Part shown: positions 18,429 to 27,323 of the stretch, piece after piece
Layout: each line of letters opens with the position of its first letter
Position numbering within the stretch: position 1 is the first letter of the stretch
Source: Agreia sp. PsM10
Lineage (GTDB): Bacteria; Actinomycetota; Actinomycetes; Actinomycetales; Microbacteriaceae
Reading direction: 5' to 3'
Assembly (NCBI RefSeq): GCF_030433855.1
Contig: NZ_JARUXC010000005.1
Location: 186,001-250,000, forward strand
Length of the DNA: 64,000 bases
Notes under the pieces: generated by a model
Told to the model about the DNA's origin: nothing
What the model saw: only the letters and a program-made list of their open reading frames with translations
Database searches by the model: none
Program-made: the position numbers and the translations under genes

Positions 18429-19481
18429 GTGAAGATCCACAACGCGTTCACCCTGGGGCTCGTCGGCACGCTGGGGGTGGGTGTCGGCATCCTCATCCTC
18501 ACGTCGATCGCGTCGCTGGCCACGATCCTCACCTACATCGGTGCAGCGATCTTCATCGCCCTGGGCCTCGACCCGGTCGTCTCCTGGTTCGAGAAGAGAA
18601 GACTCCCCCGCTGGCTCGCCATCATCGTCGTCTTCGTCGCGGTGGCGGGTATCGTCGCCGGACTCGTCTTCGCCGTGGTTCCGATCATCGTCGACCAGCT
18701 CGGCCAGCTGTTCGACATCGTTCCCGTGCTGGTCGACCGGGCGCAGCAGGGCACCTGGGTGGCCGATCTGTCGAATCAGCTCGGCGGCTTCGACGTTCAG
18801 GCCGTGATCGACCAGGTCACCAAGTACCTCACCGACGTCGGCAACTACTCGATCATCGCCAGCGGAGCGCTGGCGGTCGGCGCCAGCATCGCCAACGGCG
18901 TGTTCGGCACGATCATCGTGCTCATCCTCACCCTGTACTTCACGGCGTCGCTCAATTCGATCAAGCGCTCGCTCTACCGGCTCGTGCCCGCGTCGAGGCG
19001 AGCGCGTTTCGCCGATCTCAGCGAGCAGGTGACCGACGCAGTCGGTCGATACGTCGTGGGCCAGCTGTCACTGGGGGCGATCAACTTCCTCCTGAGCTAC
19101 ATCTTCCTGTCGATCATCCAGGCGCCGTTCCCCGCCGTGCTCGCCTTCCTCGCCGGCATGCTCTCCCTCATCCCGCTCGTCGGAACGCTCTCGGGGTCGA
19201 TCATCATCGCGCTGGTCTGCCTCATCCCCGGGCTGGGCTCGCTGCCGACCTTCATCGCCGCGGCGATCTACTACCTGATCTACATGCAGGTGGAGGCCTA
19301 CCTGCTGAGCCCGAACATCATGAACCGGGCCGTCTCCGTTCCCGGAGCTGTCGTGGTCATCGCGGCCCTCGCCGGCGGCACGCTGCTCGGGATCCTGGGG
19401 GCGCTCATCGCCATCCCCGTCGCGGCATCACTGCTGCTCATCATCAAACAGGTGGTCATACCCATTCAGAACGAGCGCTGA
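18429..19481 (+). CDS. AI-2E family transporter (UPF0118)
   Basis: A 350-residue polytopic membrane protein with about eight helices. Two early pairs flank a soluble segment (about 95-140), and the core includes GVFGTIIVLILTLYF and the conserved MLSLIPLVGTLSGSIIIAL. The family includes TqsA, an autoinducer-2 exporter, and sodium/proton antiporters, so the name does not fix the substrate. The GTG start comes immediately before KIHNAFTLGLVG. It is transcribed alone and converges on the alpha/beta-hydrolase gene with a 10-nt gap. Confidence 0.85.
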   Translation: MKIHNAFTLGLVGTLGVGVGILILTSIASLATILTYIGAAIFIALGLDPVVSWFEKRRLPRWLAIIVVFVAVAGIVAGLVFAVVPIIVDQLGQLFDIVPVLVDRAQQGTWVADLSNQLGGFDVQAVIDQVTKYLTDVGNYSIIASGALAVGASIANGVFGTIIVLILTLYFTASLNSIKRSLYRLVPASRRARFADLSEQVTDAVGRYVVGQLSLGAINFLLSYIFLSIIQAPFPAVLAFLAGMLSLIPLVGTLSGSIIIALVCLIPGLGSLPTFIAAAIYYLIYMQVEAYLLSPNIMNRAVSVPGAVVVIAALAGGTLLGILGALIAIPVAASLLLIIKQVVIPIQNER

Positions 19482-19491
19482 ACGGCCCCGC

Positions 19492-20211
19492 TCAGGCTTC
19501 GTAGCTGTCGGGCAACGGCAGCACGGCGGGGTTGACCCTGGCGACGATCTCGCTGAGGACACGCCGCGTCTGAGACTCGCCGACCCACAGGTGCTTGCCT
19601 CCCTCGACGGTGACGAGTTCGATCTTCGGCATCGGCGCGAATCGGGTCTCGGCCTCGGCGGGACGCAGGTAGTCGTCGAACTCCGGAATGAGCGCGGTCA
19701 CGGGAACATCGAGATCGTTCCACGCCGACAGCTCCTCCTCCGAGGTGCGATGGAGCGGCGGCGAGAGCAGGATCACGCCGTCGACCGTGTGCTCGACGCC
19801 GTACTTGAGTGCGAGCTCGGTGCCGAACGACCACCCGACCAGCCAGGGATGAGGAAGCCCGCGCTCCGTCACGAAGGCCATCGCGGCCTTCACGTCCCAC
19901 CGCTCGGCCACGCCGTGGTCGTAGGCTCCCCCGCTCGTGCCGCGCGGCGACGACGTGCCCCGGGTGTTGAAGCGCAGCACCGCCAGATCGGCGAGGGCAG
20001 GAAGTCGATTGGCGGCCTTGCGCAGGATGTGGGAATCCATGAACCCGCCCCCCGGCGGCAGCGGATGAAGCGTGACCAGTGTCGCCACGGGGTCGCCGGA
20101 TTCCGGAAGCGCGAGCTCTCCGACGAGGTCGAACCCGTCATCGGTGTGCAGCACGATGTCCTCGCGGATCGCGGGAAGCACGGTCGTGCTCCGGATGTCG
20201 ATGGTGCCCAC
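19492..20211 (-). CDS. alpha/beta hydrolase
   Basis: A 239-residue cytoplasmic hydrolase. The nucleophile elbow GWSFGTELAL carries the serine, the oxyanion side is in LHPLPPGGGF, and candidate acid and histidine lie in IPEFDD and EGGKHLWVGE. The pattern LHPLPP...FNTRGTSSP...GGAYDHG is typical of KANL3/Tex30-like hydrolases with no agreed substrate. The GTG at 20211 starts one base after the stop of the preceding gene, so the two are almost certainly co-translated. The frame continues upstream, but that region belongs to the preceding gene in another frame. Confidence 0.8.
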   Translation of the reverse strand: MGTIDIRSTTVLPAIREDIVLHTDDGFDLVGELALPESGDPVATLVTLHPLPPGGGFMDSHILRKAANRLPALADLAVLRFNTRGTSSPRGTSGGAYDHGVAERWDVKAAMAFVTERGLPHPWLVGWSFGTELALKYGVEHTVDGVILLSPPLHRTSEEELSAWNDLDVPVTALIPEFDDYLRPAEAETRFAPMPKIELVTVEGGKHLWVGESQTRRVLSEIVARVNPAVLPLPDSYEA

Positions 20212-20212
20212 G

Positions 20213-20512
20213 TCAGTTTCCGATCTTCCAGCAGTGACTGTGCCAGTGACGGCGGGCGGCGAGGTCGCTCGCCTCCCCCATGAGGCCGTCTGCGCGCCAC
20301 GCGACGATGTGGCCCGTGCCTGCGACGACCGGCAACGAGCATCCTGGGCAGATGTAGTCTTTGACCGCCTGAGCCGGCGAGACCGACTGCACGTTCCACG
20401 ATCCGCTGCGGCGGTGCTCCACCCGGCGCCCACCCGTGAGGATGCGGTCGAGGTCGAGCTCCGGCTCGTCGTCTGCCGGCCCGCGGCGACGAGGTCGGTT
20501 GCTGCGGGGCAT
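20213..20512 (-). CDS. small conserved actinobacterial protein with CxxC and HWHxxCW motifs
   Basis: A 99-residue protein: a basic, acidic-patched N terminus (PRSNRPRRRGPADDEPELDL), then WNVQSVSPAQAVKDYICPGC and a C-terminal RRHWHSHCW. The cysteine/histidine set suggests one bound zinc. This family is widespread in actinobacteria and is often mislabelled as ATP/GTP-binding; its function is unknown. It sits directly upstream of the alpha/beta hydrolase, with 1 nt between stop and start. I infer a small metal-binding partner, without further support. Confidence 0.78.
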   Translation of the reverse strand: MPRSNRPRRRGPADDEPELDLDRILTGGRRVEHRRSGSWNVQSVSPAQAVKDYICPGCSLPVVAGTGHIVAWRADGLMGEASDLAARRHWHSHCWKIGN

Positions 20513-20526
20513 GAATCAATCCTAGG

Positions 20527-22128
20527 TCAGTGGCCCGCGCCGCTGCCGTCGCGGAAATGATCGAGGCTCGCCTCCTCGAGGTCGAGCATCTCCTGTGCCC
20601 GAGCGAGGGCGGTCGACGAATAGCTTCCCCTGTTGCGCGCCGCGACGAGGGCCGCCCGCTCGTGCAGCAGAACATCGCGCCTCACGAGCGCGTACTGCTC
20701 GTTCACGGCGGGCGTGTCACCGCCCGACGCCGAGTACTGCTCCCACGCGTATTCGCTGCGCCGGGCGGCCTCGAGGCGCACGCGATCGATCACACTCGGA
20801 TCGGGCACTCCCCCGCCCGCCACCGTGAACCCGGGGTCGTCCAGGCGCTCCGTGCCCTTCAGCCTGATGTGGTCGATGAGCTCGGCGAACTCCTCGAGCT
20901 GGCGATCCCGCGGAGTTCCCCGCACCCCGGTGAGCCGGATGACGGCGGGCAGTGTCGCGCCCTGCAGAACGAGAGTGGTGATCGCCACCGTGTACGCGAT
21001 GAGCACGAGCTGCTCCCGATACGGGATGCTCTCCGGCAGCGATTGCGCGGCAGCCACGGTCACGACCCCGCGCATGCCGCTCCACGACAGCACGACGCCC
21101 TCCCGCCCTCCCAGGGCCTCGGGATCGGGTCGCCTTCTCGGGAGGCGGCCGATCGCCGTCATGACCGCGACCACGGCGAACCGGATGCCGATCAGCACGG
21201 CCGTGGCGAGGAGGCCGAACAGGATCGCCTGGGGAACGTCGAGCCGATCGTGGCGCACTCCCTCCACGATCGTCTTGAGCTCCAGGCCCATCAGGAGGAA
21301 CACGCCGTTCTCGAGCAGGAACTGGAAGGTCCGCCAGTTGAGGCGTTCGCTCAGTCGTGCAGGGGCCGAGAAGCTGGTCGCCCCCAGATGGCCCGTGATG
21401 AGGCCTGCGGCCACGACGCTCAGAACACCGGATGCTCCGATCGTCTCGGCGGGAAGGTACGCGGCGAAGGGCACGACGAACGAGATCGCCGTGGCGAGCA
21501 CGGGGTCGGGGACGCGCGCCCGCACGAACACGGTGAGGTATCCGATCGCCACACCCAGGCCGACGCCGAGAATCACCGAGTACGCGAAGTCGCCCAGCAC
21601 CTGCCACGCGCTGACCACACCCGCCGTCGCCGCGATGGCGGTTCGGAGCAGCACGAGCGCAGAGGCGTCGTTGACGAGACTCTCTCCCTCGAGAACGGCG
21701 AGCAGTCGCGGGGGAAGCCCGAGCCTCTTTCCGATCGAAGTGGCCGCCACGGCATCCGTCGGGCTGATGACCGCGCCGAGGGCGATCGCCGCCGCGAGGT
21801 CGAGATCGGGGAAGAGCGTGTAGAGCAGGAAGCCCGTGCCGAACGCGCTGGCGACGACGAGCACGACGGCGAGGGCCGAGATGCTGCCGACGTTCGACCG
21901 CAGGTCGACGAGCGGCAGACTGATCGATGAGGCGTAGAGCAGCGGCGGCAGTACGCCGGACAGGATGATCGCACTCGCGACATGCACGGGCGGCATGCCC
22001 GGCAGGAGAGAGATACCGATACCGATGACGGCGAGGATCAGCGGCGCGGCGAGCTTCACCTTGGGCGCGAGGAGCGACACCGCCACGATGACGACGACGC
22101 CGAGAACTGCGATCAGAGCCAACCCCAT
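20527..22128 (-). CDS. Na+/H+ antiporter, CPA1 family
   Basis: A 533-residue antiporter with about 12 membrane helices in the first 400 residues and a hydrophilic C-terminal tail of about 130 residues (EEFAELIDHIRLKGTERLDD onward). Conserved ion-path motifs are VISPTDAVAATSIGKR and GESLVNDASALVLL, whose Asp residues carry the cation. Such proteins exchange sodium or potassium for protons to control pH and salt stress. The ATG start is followed directly by the first helix. The gene lies upstream of the zinc-type small protein with a 14-nt gap, so the three may form one transcript. Confidence 0.9.
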   Translation of the reverse strand: MGLALIAVLGVVVIVAVSLLAPKVKLAAPLILAVIGIGISLLPGMPPVHVASAIILSGVLPPLLYASSISLPLVDLRSNVGSISALAVVLVVASAFGTGFLLYTLFPDLDLAAAIALGAVISPTDAVAATSIGKRLGLPPRLLAVLEGESLVNDASALVLLRTAIAATAGVVSAWQVLGDFAYSVILGVGLGVAIGYLTVFVRARVPDPVLATAISFVVPFAAYLPAETIGASGVLSVVAAGLITGHLGATSFSAPARLSERLNWRTFQFLLENGVFLLMGLELKTIVEGVRHDRLDVPQAILFGLLATAVLIGIRFAVVAVMTAIGRLPRRRPDPEALGGREGVVLSWSGMRGVVTVAAAQSLPESIPYREQLVLIAYTVAITTLVLQGATLPAVIRLTGVRGTPRDRQLEEFAELIDHIRLKGTERLDDPGFTVAGGGVPDPSVIDRVRLEAARRSEYAWEQYSASGGDTPAVNEQYALVRRDVLLHERAALVAARNRGSYSSTALARAQEMLDLEEASLDHFRDGSGAGH

Positions 22129-22173
22129 GGGGCCAGCATATTGGGCGCGATCATCGCGCCCAATGCGTGGCGG

Positions 22174-22941
22174 CTAGTACCAGCCCGCGCTCTCGGAGTG
22201 CGCCCAGGCGCCGCACGGCGTCTCGTAGCGGCCGGTGATGTAGCCGAGCCCCCAGATGATCTGCGTGGCCGGGTTCGTCTCCCAGTCGGCGCCGGCCGAT
22301 GCCATCTTGCTGCCGGGAAGCGATTGGGGAATGCCGTAGGCGCCACTGCTGGCGTTGTACGCGTTGTAGCGCCATCCGGATTCGCGCGACCACAGCGAGT
22401 AGAGGCAGTCGTATTCGGTTTCCGGCCAGCCGCGGTCTGCGACCATCTGGGCGGCAATGGCCTGCGCGCTGCCGGGATCGGGCGCGCCGGCGGGGGGCGC
22501 GTACCCTCCCGAGGACTCCTTCTCCTTGCTCGCACTGCTCGCCGACTCTGTGGCGGTGGGAGTGGGCGTAGGAGTCGGCGTGGGCTTCGGCGGCTCTGTG
22601 ACCGTGAAGCCGTCGCGAACGATGGATGCCGCCTGGCTCGAGGACGTGACGGTCTGCGAGGGCAGGGTGGAGCCGGGCTCGAGTGCCACGGTGAAGTATT
22701 CGGATGCGGCGACACCGGAATACGGATCGACGACATTCACGAGAACGGATGCGCCGACGGCCGCGACGCCCAGCAGCTGCAGGGCGACTCGCCCCGGTCG
22801 CGAGACGATCTTGGCCCGACGCGGGGCTACAGGATCGAGCACTCGGATCGGCCCGGCGCTTCTCGACGAGGCGGGAGCGGAACTCACGCGAGGTTTGAGA
22901 GAGACTCCCGCGGCTGCGTCACGTTCGAAATTTCTACCCAC
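22174..22941 (-). CDS. secreted transglycosylase-like wall-lytic protein
   Basis: A 255-residue protein with a basic N terminus, one signal-anchor helix (about 50-72), a TP-repeat linker (about 118-130) and a C-terminal lysozyme-like domain (about 155-255). The domain has DCLYSLWSRESGWRYNAYN, where Glu is the likely catalytic acid, and GAYGIPQSLPGSKM. It resembles the aggregation-promoting-factor/Rpf-like hydrolases that cut peptidoglycan in Gram-positives. A segment before the linker, SIVRDGFTV, is nearly repeated in the M23 peptidase at 50024 (SVLRDGYTV). Confidence 0.82.
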   Translation of the reverse strand: MGRNFERDAAAGVSLKPRVSSAPASSRSAGPIRVLDPVAPRRAKIVSRPGRVALQLLGVAAVGASVLVNVVDPYSGVAASEYFTVALEPGSTLPSQTVTSSSQAASIVRDGFTVTEPPKPTPTPTPTPTATESASSASKEKESSGGYAPPAGAPDPGSAQAIAAQMVADRGWPETEYDCLYSLWSRESGWRYNAYNASSGAYGIPQSLPGSKMASAGADWETNPATQIIWGLGYITGRYETPCGAWAHSESAGWY

Positions 22942-22994
22942 GATTCCTCGACTTTAGCGAACTTCTGGCGGAAATGCAGGCGGAGGGGAAGATC

Positions 22995-23549
22995 TCAGCG
23001 CACCGACAGCATCACGTCGATAACGGCGTCGAGCACGAGATCGACCTGAGCCTCGGAGTATCCGCCGGTTCGGGAACGGAACGAGACCTGCCGCACATCG
23101 TCGACCGACACCGCCGTGCCCTCCCTGAAATAGGAGATGAGCTGCTCGGCGAACTCGTCGACATCGCGCTTGTCGTACCCCAGCTTGAATGGTCCGCTGC
23201 CTCGGAATCGGTGCTTCGCGGGTCGCTCGAGCCGGGCGAGAATCTCTCGTGCCCGATCTCTCGCGTCGGCGAACCAGGCTTCGTCGCCCACCGACGACGA
23301 TGCCTTCTCCCGCTCTCGCGCAGCGAAGGCCTCCTCCAGCCTCTCGAGCGCCGCGTCGACCGCGAGGGTGGAGTAACCGCCCTTCTCGAGACCGAACGCC
23401 ATGTGCCGGATCGCCTCCGCCGTGATGATCGTGCCGGTGTCGCCGGGTTCCGCGCTGTAGGCGATGCGAGCGGCGGCCAGGAACTTCTCGACCTCGTCGA
23501 CCTTGTAACCGGGTCGCGAGGATCGTGATCTGGGGAAGGTTTGGCTCAC
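22995..23549 (-). CDS. DivIVA-domain repeat protein
   Basis: A 184-residue cytoplasmic protein with two DivIVA-like modules: FPRSRSSRPGYKVDEVEKFL with MAFGLEKGGYSTLAVDAAL, and FKLGYDKRDVDEFAEQL with SFRSRTGGYSEAQVDLVLD. Each has the [FY]..GY....VD.FL pattern of DivI1A domains, which bind curved membrane in polar growth and septation proteins. It lacks the long coiled coil of true DivIVA/Wag31, so it is an accessory family member. It follows cdsA by 34 bp on the same strand. Confidence 0.8.
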   Translation of the reverse strand: MSQTFPRSRSSRPGYKVDEVEKFLAAARIAYSAEPGDTGTIITAEAIRHMAFGLEKGGYSTLAVDAALERLEEAFAAREREKASSSVGDEAWFADARDRAREILARLERPAKHRFRGSGPFKLGYDKRDVDEFAEQLISYFREGTAVSVDDVRQVSFRSRTGGYSEAQVDLVLDAVIDVMLSVR

Positions 23550-23583
23550 GGGGACTATTCTGCCAAGACTTGTCGGTCGACGC

Positions 23584-24543
23584 CTAAGCGAAGACGATGA
23601 AGAGCACGTACGCCGCGGCGGCGGACGGCAGGATCGAGTCGAGCCGGTCGAGGAATCCGCCGTGGCCCGGCAGCCAGGTACTCATGTCCTTGATGCCGAG
23701 GTCGCGCTTGAGCAGCGATTCCGAGAGGTCGCCGGCGGTCGCGCTCAGAACGAGGACGGTTCCGAGGATCAGTCCGAACCACCAGGGCATGTCGAGCAGG
23801 AAGATCGAGAGCAGCACGCTCGATGCCATGCCGAAGATCCACGAGCCCGCGAATCCCTCCCAGGTCTTCTTGGGGCTGATGGTGGGGGCCATCGGGTGTT
23901 TGCCGAAATTCAGCCCCGTCGCGTAGGCGCCCACGTCGACCGACACCACCACGATGAGGAACGACATGACCCACCATTGGCCGTTGTCGTTGCGCAGCAG
24001 GAGAGCCGCGATGCTTCCGAGGAAGGTGACGTAGACCTGGATGAACACCCCGCCCGACATGTCGAGCGCGACACTGCGCATCGACGCCCGGTGGCGAGGG
24101 ATCGACAGCTCGGCGAGCCTCCACAGTACGACGAGCAGCACTCCGCCGATCGTGCAGATCCACTGCCACTCCGCGCCGAAATAGAACGACACGGGCACGA
24201 CGACGACGGTCGCCAGCACGCTGGGGATGCGGGGCACGTCGCGACCCGCGTGGCGCAGCGCCGTCGCGAGCTCGAAGGTGGTGAACGCCAGGAGCACCGT
24301 GGCGAACACCACGAAGATGTCCTTGATGAACACCAGGCTGAACACCATCACGAGACCGAGCGCCAGACCGATGCCGATCGCACTCACGAGGTTGCGACCC
24401 GAACGGGCGGTGATCTTGTCGTTGGCCCGGTCGAACTGGTCTCGACGCTCGCGCACCTTGGCCTCGAACTCGGCGCGCGTCATGCCTGGATGACGGCGCG
24501 CCGGATCGGCCTCGGACGCGGGTGTGTCGGGATCGTTCGTCAT
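23584..24543 (-). CDS. cdsA: phosphatidate cytidylyltransferase CdsA
   Basis: A 319-residue membrane enzyme that makes CDP-diacylglycerol from CTP and phosphatidic acid, the branch point for anionic phospholipids. A hydrophilic N terminus of about 50 residues precedes eight or so helices. The CDP-alcohol signature is intact at the C terminus: GDLSESLLKRDLGIKD followed by LPGHGGFLDRLDS. The order pyrH-frr-cdsA is conserved in many bacteria. It starts 10 bp after frr ends, on the same strand. Confidence 0.95.
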   Translation of the reverse strand: MTNDPDTPASEADPARRHPGMTRAEFEAKVRERRDQFDRANDKITARSGRNLVSAIGIGLALGLVMVFSLVFIKDIFVVFATVLLAFTTFELATALRHAGRDVPRIPSVLATVVVVPVSFYFGAEWQWICTIGGVLLVVLWRLAELSIPRHRASMRSVALDMSGGVFIQVYVTFLGSIAALLLRNDNGQWWVMSFLIVVVSVDVGAYATGLNFGKHPMAPTISPKKTWEGFAGSWIFGMASSVLLSIFLLDMPWWFGLILGTVLVLSATAGDLSESLLKRDLGIKDMSTWLPGHGGFLDRLDSILPSAAAAYVLFIVFA

Positions 24544-24553
24544 AGGTGTGGGC

Positions 24554-25108
24554 CTAGATCTCGAGGAGTTCGACTTCCTTGCGCTTCAGGGCGTCGTCGA
24601 TGCCGTCGACGTGCGACTTGGTGAGCTGCTCCAGCTCTTTCTCGGCGCGGCTCACCTCGTCGTCTCCGACCTCGCTCTTGAGGGCGTCGAGCTCGTCCTT
24701 CGCCTTGCGACGGATGTTGCGAAGCGAGACCTTGCCGTCTTCCGCCTTCGTGCGCACGATCTTCACGTACTCCTTGCGACGCTCCTCGGTGAGCTCGGGA
24801 AGAGTCACGCGGATGACGTTGCCGTCGTTCGACGGGTTCGCTCCGAGGTTCGGGGTGTCGCGGATGGCCTGCTCGATGTCGCGCAGGGCGCCCTTGTCGT
24901 AGGGCGTGATGAGCATGGTGCGAGCCTCGGGGTTCTGCAGGCCCGCGAGCTGGCTGAGCGGCGTCGGGGTGCCGTAGTAGTCGACCAGGATCTTCTGGAA
25001 GAGGCCCGGGTTCGCGCGCCCGGTGCGAATGCTCGAGAAGTCTTCCTTCGTGTTGTCGACGGCCTTCTTCATGCGCTCTGTTGCGCCGGCCAGTACATCC
25101 GCGATCAC
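24554..25108 (-). CDS. frr: ribosome recycling factor
   Basis: A 184-residue RRF that splits post-termination ribosomes together with EF-G. The hallmark [17 protein letters not shown] is at about 25-41, and [17 protein letters not shown] and [15 protein letters not shown] follow in order. Length is standard. The GTG start at 25108 has GGAG just upstream. It lies 49 bp after pyrH on the same strand, the conserved order. Confidence 0.97.
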   Translation of the reverse strand: MIADVLAGATERMKKAVDNTKEDFSSIRTGRANPGLFQKILVDYYGTPTPLSQLAGLQNPEARTMLITPYDKGALRDIEQAIRDTPNLGANPSNDGNVIRVTLPELTEERRKEYVKIVRTKAEDGKVSLRNIRRKAKDELDALKSEVGDDEVSRAEKELEQLTKSHVDGIDDALKRKEVELLEI

Positions 25109-25157
25109 GGCAACTCCTTCTTTTGGTTCTTGAGTAGTTTAGGGCGACGGGCCCGGG

Positions 25158-25883
25158 TCAATCGTGCGACGTGCTGACCAGGGTGCCGATGCGCTCACCC
25201 AGGATGGCCTTCGTGACGTTGCCCTGGGGCTCCATGCCGAAGACCATCATCGGCATTCCGTTGTCCATGCAGAGGCTGAAGGCGGTCGAGTCGACGACCT
25301 TGAGCTCGCGCTGCAGGGCGTCGAGGTAGGTGAGCCTGTCGATCTTCTTGGCGTCGGGGTTCGAGCGGGGGTCGGAGTCGTACACGCCGTCGACTCCGTT
25401 CTTCGCCACGAGCACGACGTTCGCCCCGATCTCGAGCGCGCGCTGCGCCGCGACGGTGTCGGTCGAGAAGTAGGGAAGACCGGCTCCAGCGCCGAAGATG
25501 ACGACGCGACCCTTCTCGAGGTGGCGCTCGGCCCGGCGGGGAATGTACGGCTCGGCGACCTGGGTCATCGAGATGGCCGACTGCACGCGCGTGGCGGCCC
25601 CGGCCTGCTCGAGGAAGTCCTGCAGCGCGAGGGCGTTCATGACGGTTCCGAGCATGCCCATGTAGTCGGCACGTCCTCGATCCATTCCGCGCTGCGAGAG
25701 CTCGGCTCCGCGGAAGAAGTTGCCTCCTCCGACGACGATCGCGATCTCCACCTGCTTCGCCGCCGCCGCGATCTCGCGGGCCAGCTCGCTGACCACGTCG
25801 GGGTTGACCCCGAGTGAGCCGGCTCCGAACGCCTCACCAGACAGTTTCAGGAGTACTCGGCGTCGGGGTTCTGGTGAAGTCAT
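25158..25883 (-). CDS. pyrH: UMP kinase PyrH
   Basis: A 241-residue amino-acid-kinase-fold enzyme that phosphorylates UMP to UDP in pyrimidine nucleotide synthesis. Visible motifs are [12 protein letters not shown], the phosphate loop [12 protein letters not shown], and [18 protein letters not shown] near the C terminus. Bacterial PyrH is usually feedback-controlled by UTP and GTP. In this genome an LCP-family wall gene sits between tsf and pyrH, and pyrH has its own candidate -10 at 25915. Confidence 0.97.
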   Translation of the reverse strand: MTSPEPRRRVLLKLSGEAFGAGSLGVNPDVVSELAREIAAAAKQVEIAIVVGGGNFFRGAELSQRGMDRGRADYMGMLGTVMNALALQDFLEQAGAATRVQSAISMTQVAEPYIPRRAERHLEKGRVVIFGAGAGLPYFSTDTVAAQRALEIGANVVLVAKNGVDGVYDSDPRSNPDAKKIDRLTYLDALQRELKVVDSTAFSLCMDNGMPMMVFGMEPQGNVTKAILGERIGTLVSTSHD

Positions 25884-25914
25884 GTGTGTGGATCCCTTCG
25901 ATCTCGTCCTCCCA

Positions 25915-25920
25915 ATTTTA
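25915..25920 (-). promoter_or_regulatory. putative -10 box for pyrH
   Basis: TAAAAT (read on the minus strand) lies about 32 bp before the pyrH ATG in the short gap after the LCP gene. No clear -35 is visible. A promoter here would let pyrH-frr-cdsA be expressed independently of the wall gene. Confidence 0.4.
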
Positions 25921-25934
25921 GGGGGCTGCCGAAG

Positions 25935-27206
25935 CTAGTCCTCGAACGGTACCGCGCACGTCTCCTGCTGAGCCGTCGACCCGGTGACTCCGTCGAGCAC
26001 CGGGGCAGCCCCGGCATCCGGTGCCGCCGGTTCGGCGGGAACCGACGGGTCGGCCGGAGCCTCGGGAACGGTCGGGTCGGTCGGTGCCGTCGGTTCGGTC
26101 GTGCTGCCGACGGGCTGCGAGTCGGCGCCCAGAGTGAACGGCTGATCGGCCGCGATGAGAGCGAAGAGCTGGTCCGCTGCATCCACCGTCGGAACCACCT
26201 TGCCCGGATAGTCCGGATCGTTGGTCGTTCCCGGGTACTGCACGAAGGTGATGTTGTTGAGGTCGATCGTGCGCAGCGCCTGCGCCATGGAGACCATGGT
26301 GTCGACTTTCGTGAGCGACGTCGAGAGCGTGAAGTACTGCGGATCGGCGACGACGTTGGCCAGCGAGTAGAGCTTGCCGAAGTCGCCCAGCGTGTCGTTG
26401 CTCTTCATCTTGCGCACCAGCGACGACAGGTACTGCTGCTGCGAGGAGATGCGGCTGAGGTCGCCCCCGTCGCCCACACCGTGCCTCGATCGCAGGAAGC
26501 CGGCCGCGAGACCGCCCTTGACCTCGGTGATGCCGGCCGGCATGTCGAGGTGCTGCAGCACGCCGTTCTCGTCGGGGTAGACGACGTTGTCGTCCGTCAC
26601 CCGCCCGGTGAGGCAGATCGGAACGCCGCCGATCGCATCGGTGAGCGCGATCACGGCGTCGAACGTCATCGACACGGCGTATTGGATGTCGAGGCCCGTG
26701 AGTTCGCTGACAGTCGCCACGACACACGGCAGGCCGCCTCTGCCCCAGGCCTCGTTGATGGGCGCGGCGCTCATGGCGTCGCCCTTCTCGCACTCCGGAT
26801 GCGCGATGATCAGGTCTCGCGGGAAGCTCACGGCGACCGCGGTCTTGTGGTCCTGCGACACGTGCAGCAGCATGTTCACGTCGTTGAGCGTGGCTCCGTC
26901 ACGCTCTCCGTACAGATCCTGGGACTGGTTCGCGTCGTTGTCGGCGGCGACCACGAGCACGTTGAAGCCGCCCTCGAGGGCGCCGATCGCCGGAGGGGCC
27001 TGCTCCTCGCCCTGCTCCGGGTGGATGTCGACCGCGTTCTCCTCCACCTTCGAGGTGAAGGTCCATGCGCCGACGGCGGCAATGCTCACGGTGCTGACCA
27101 GGGCGACGGCGGCGACGATGCCGACGAGCGACAGCACTCGCGACCATGCCCGAGCGTTCGGATTGCGGGCGTGCCTGGTGGGCTGCGGGCTCGTCTTCAC
27201 AGGCAT
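25935..27206 (-). CDS. LytR-CpsA-Psr (LCP) family cell-wall ligase
   Basis: A 423-residue type II membrane protein. A cytoplasmic N terminus of about 22 residues and one helix (about 23-48) lead to the extracytoplasmic LCP domain (about 85-260). Motifs seen are NVLVVAADND, AVAVSFPRDLII, the AVSMTFDAVIALTDAIGGV stretch and GFLRSRHGVGDGGDLSRISRQ-like arginines. LCP proteins attach teichoic acids, arabinogalactan or other glycopolymers to peptidoglycan. A Pro/Ala-rich tail (about 365-410) may span the wall. It lies between tsf and pyrH. Confidence 0.9.
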   Translation of the reverse strand: MPVKTSPQPTRHARNPNARAWSRVLSLVGIVAAVALVSTVSIAAVGAWTFTSKVEENAVDIHPEQGEEQAPPAIGALEGGFNVLVVAADNDANQSQDLYGERDGATLNDVNMLLHVSQDHKTAVAVSFPRDLIIAHPECEKGDAMSAAPINEAWGRGGLPCVVATVSELTGLDIQYAVSMTFDAVIALTDAIGGVPICLTGRVTDDNVVYPDENGVLQHLDMPAGITEVKGGLAAGFLRSRHGVGDGGDLSRISSQQQYLSSLVRKMKSNDTLGDFGKLYSLANVVADPQYFTLSTSLTKVDTMVSMAQALRTIDLNNITFVQYPGTTNDPDYPGKVVPTVDAADQLFALIAADQPFTLGADSQPVGSTTEPTAPTDPTVPEAPADPSVPAEPAAPDAGAAPVLDGVTGSTAQQETCAVPFED

Positions 27207-27264
27207 GTCCTCCGGAACTCTTCGGCCGCCGGGCGGGCGCGGTCTCAGTCGATCATACTTAACG

Positions 27265-27302
27265 GCCGAAGGCCCATCCCGCGAACGGAATGGGCCTTCG
27301 GC
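27265..27302 (-). terminator. intrinsic-type hairpin after tsf
   Basis: GCCGAAGGCCCAT (27265-27277) pairs with ATGGGCCTTCGGC (27290-27302), a 13-bp perfect stem that can extend by further pairs. It lies between tsf and the LCP gene and should end the rpsB-tsf transcript. The following U-run is weak. Confidence 0.8.
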
Positions 27303-27323
27303 GTGATGCTGTCGATCGGGGAG

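Noticed and set aside
22550-22600. TP-coding repeats as a CRISPR-like or tandem-repeat array
   Set aside because: They are short in-frame Thr-Pro codon repeats in a linker, with no spacers of constant length.
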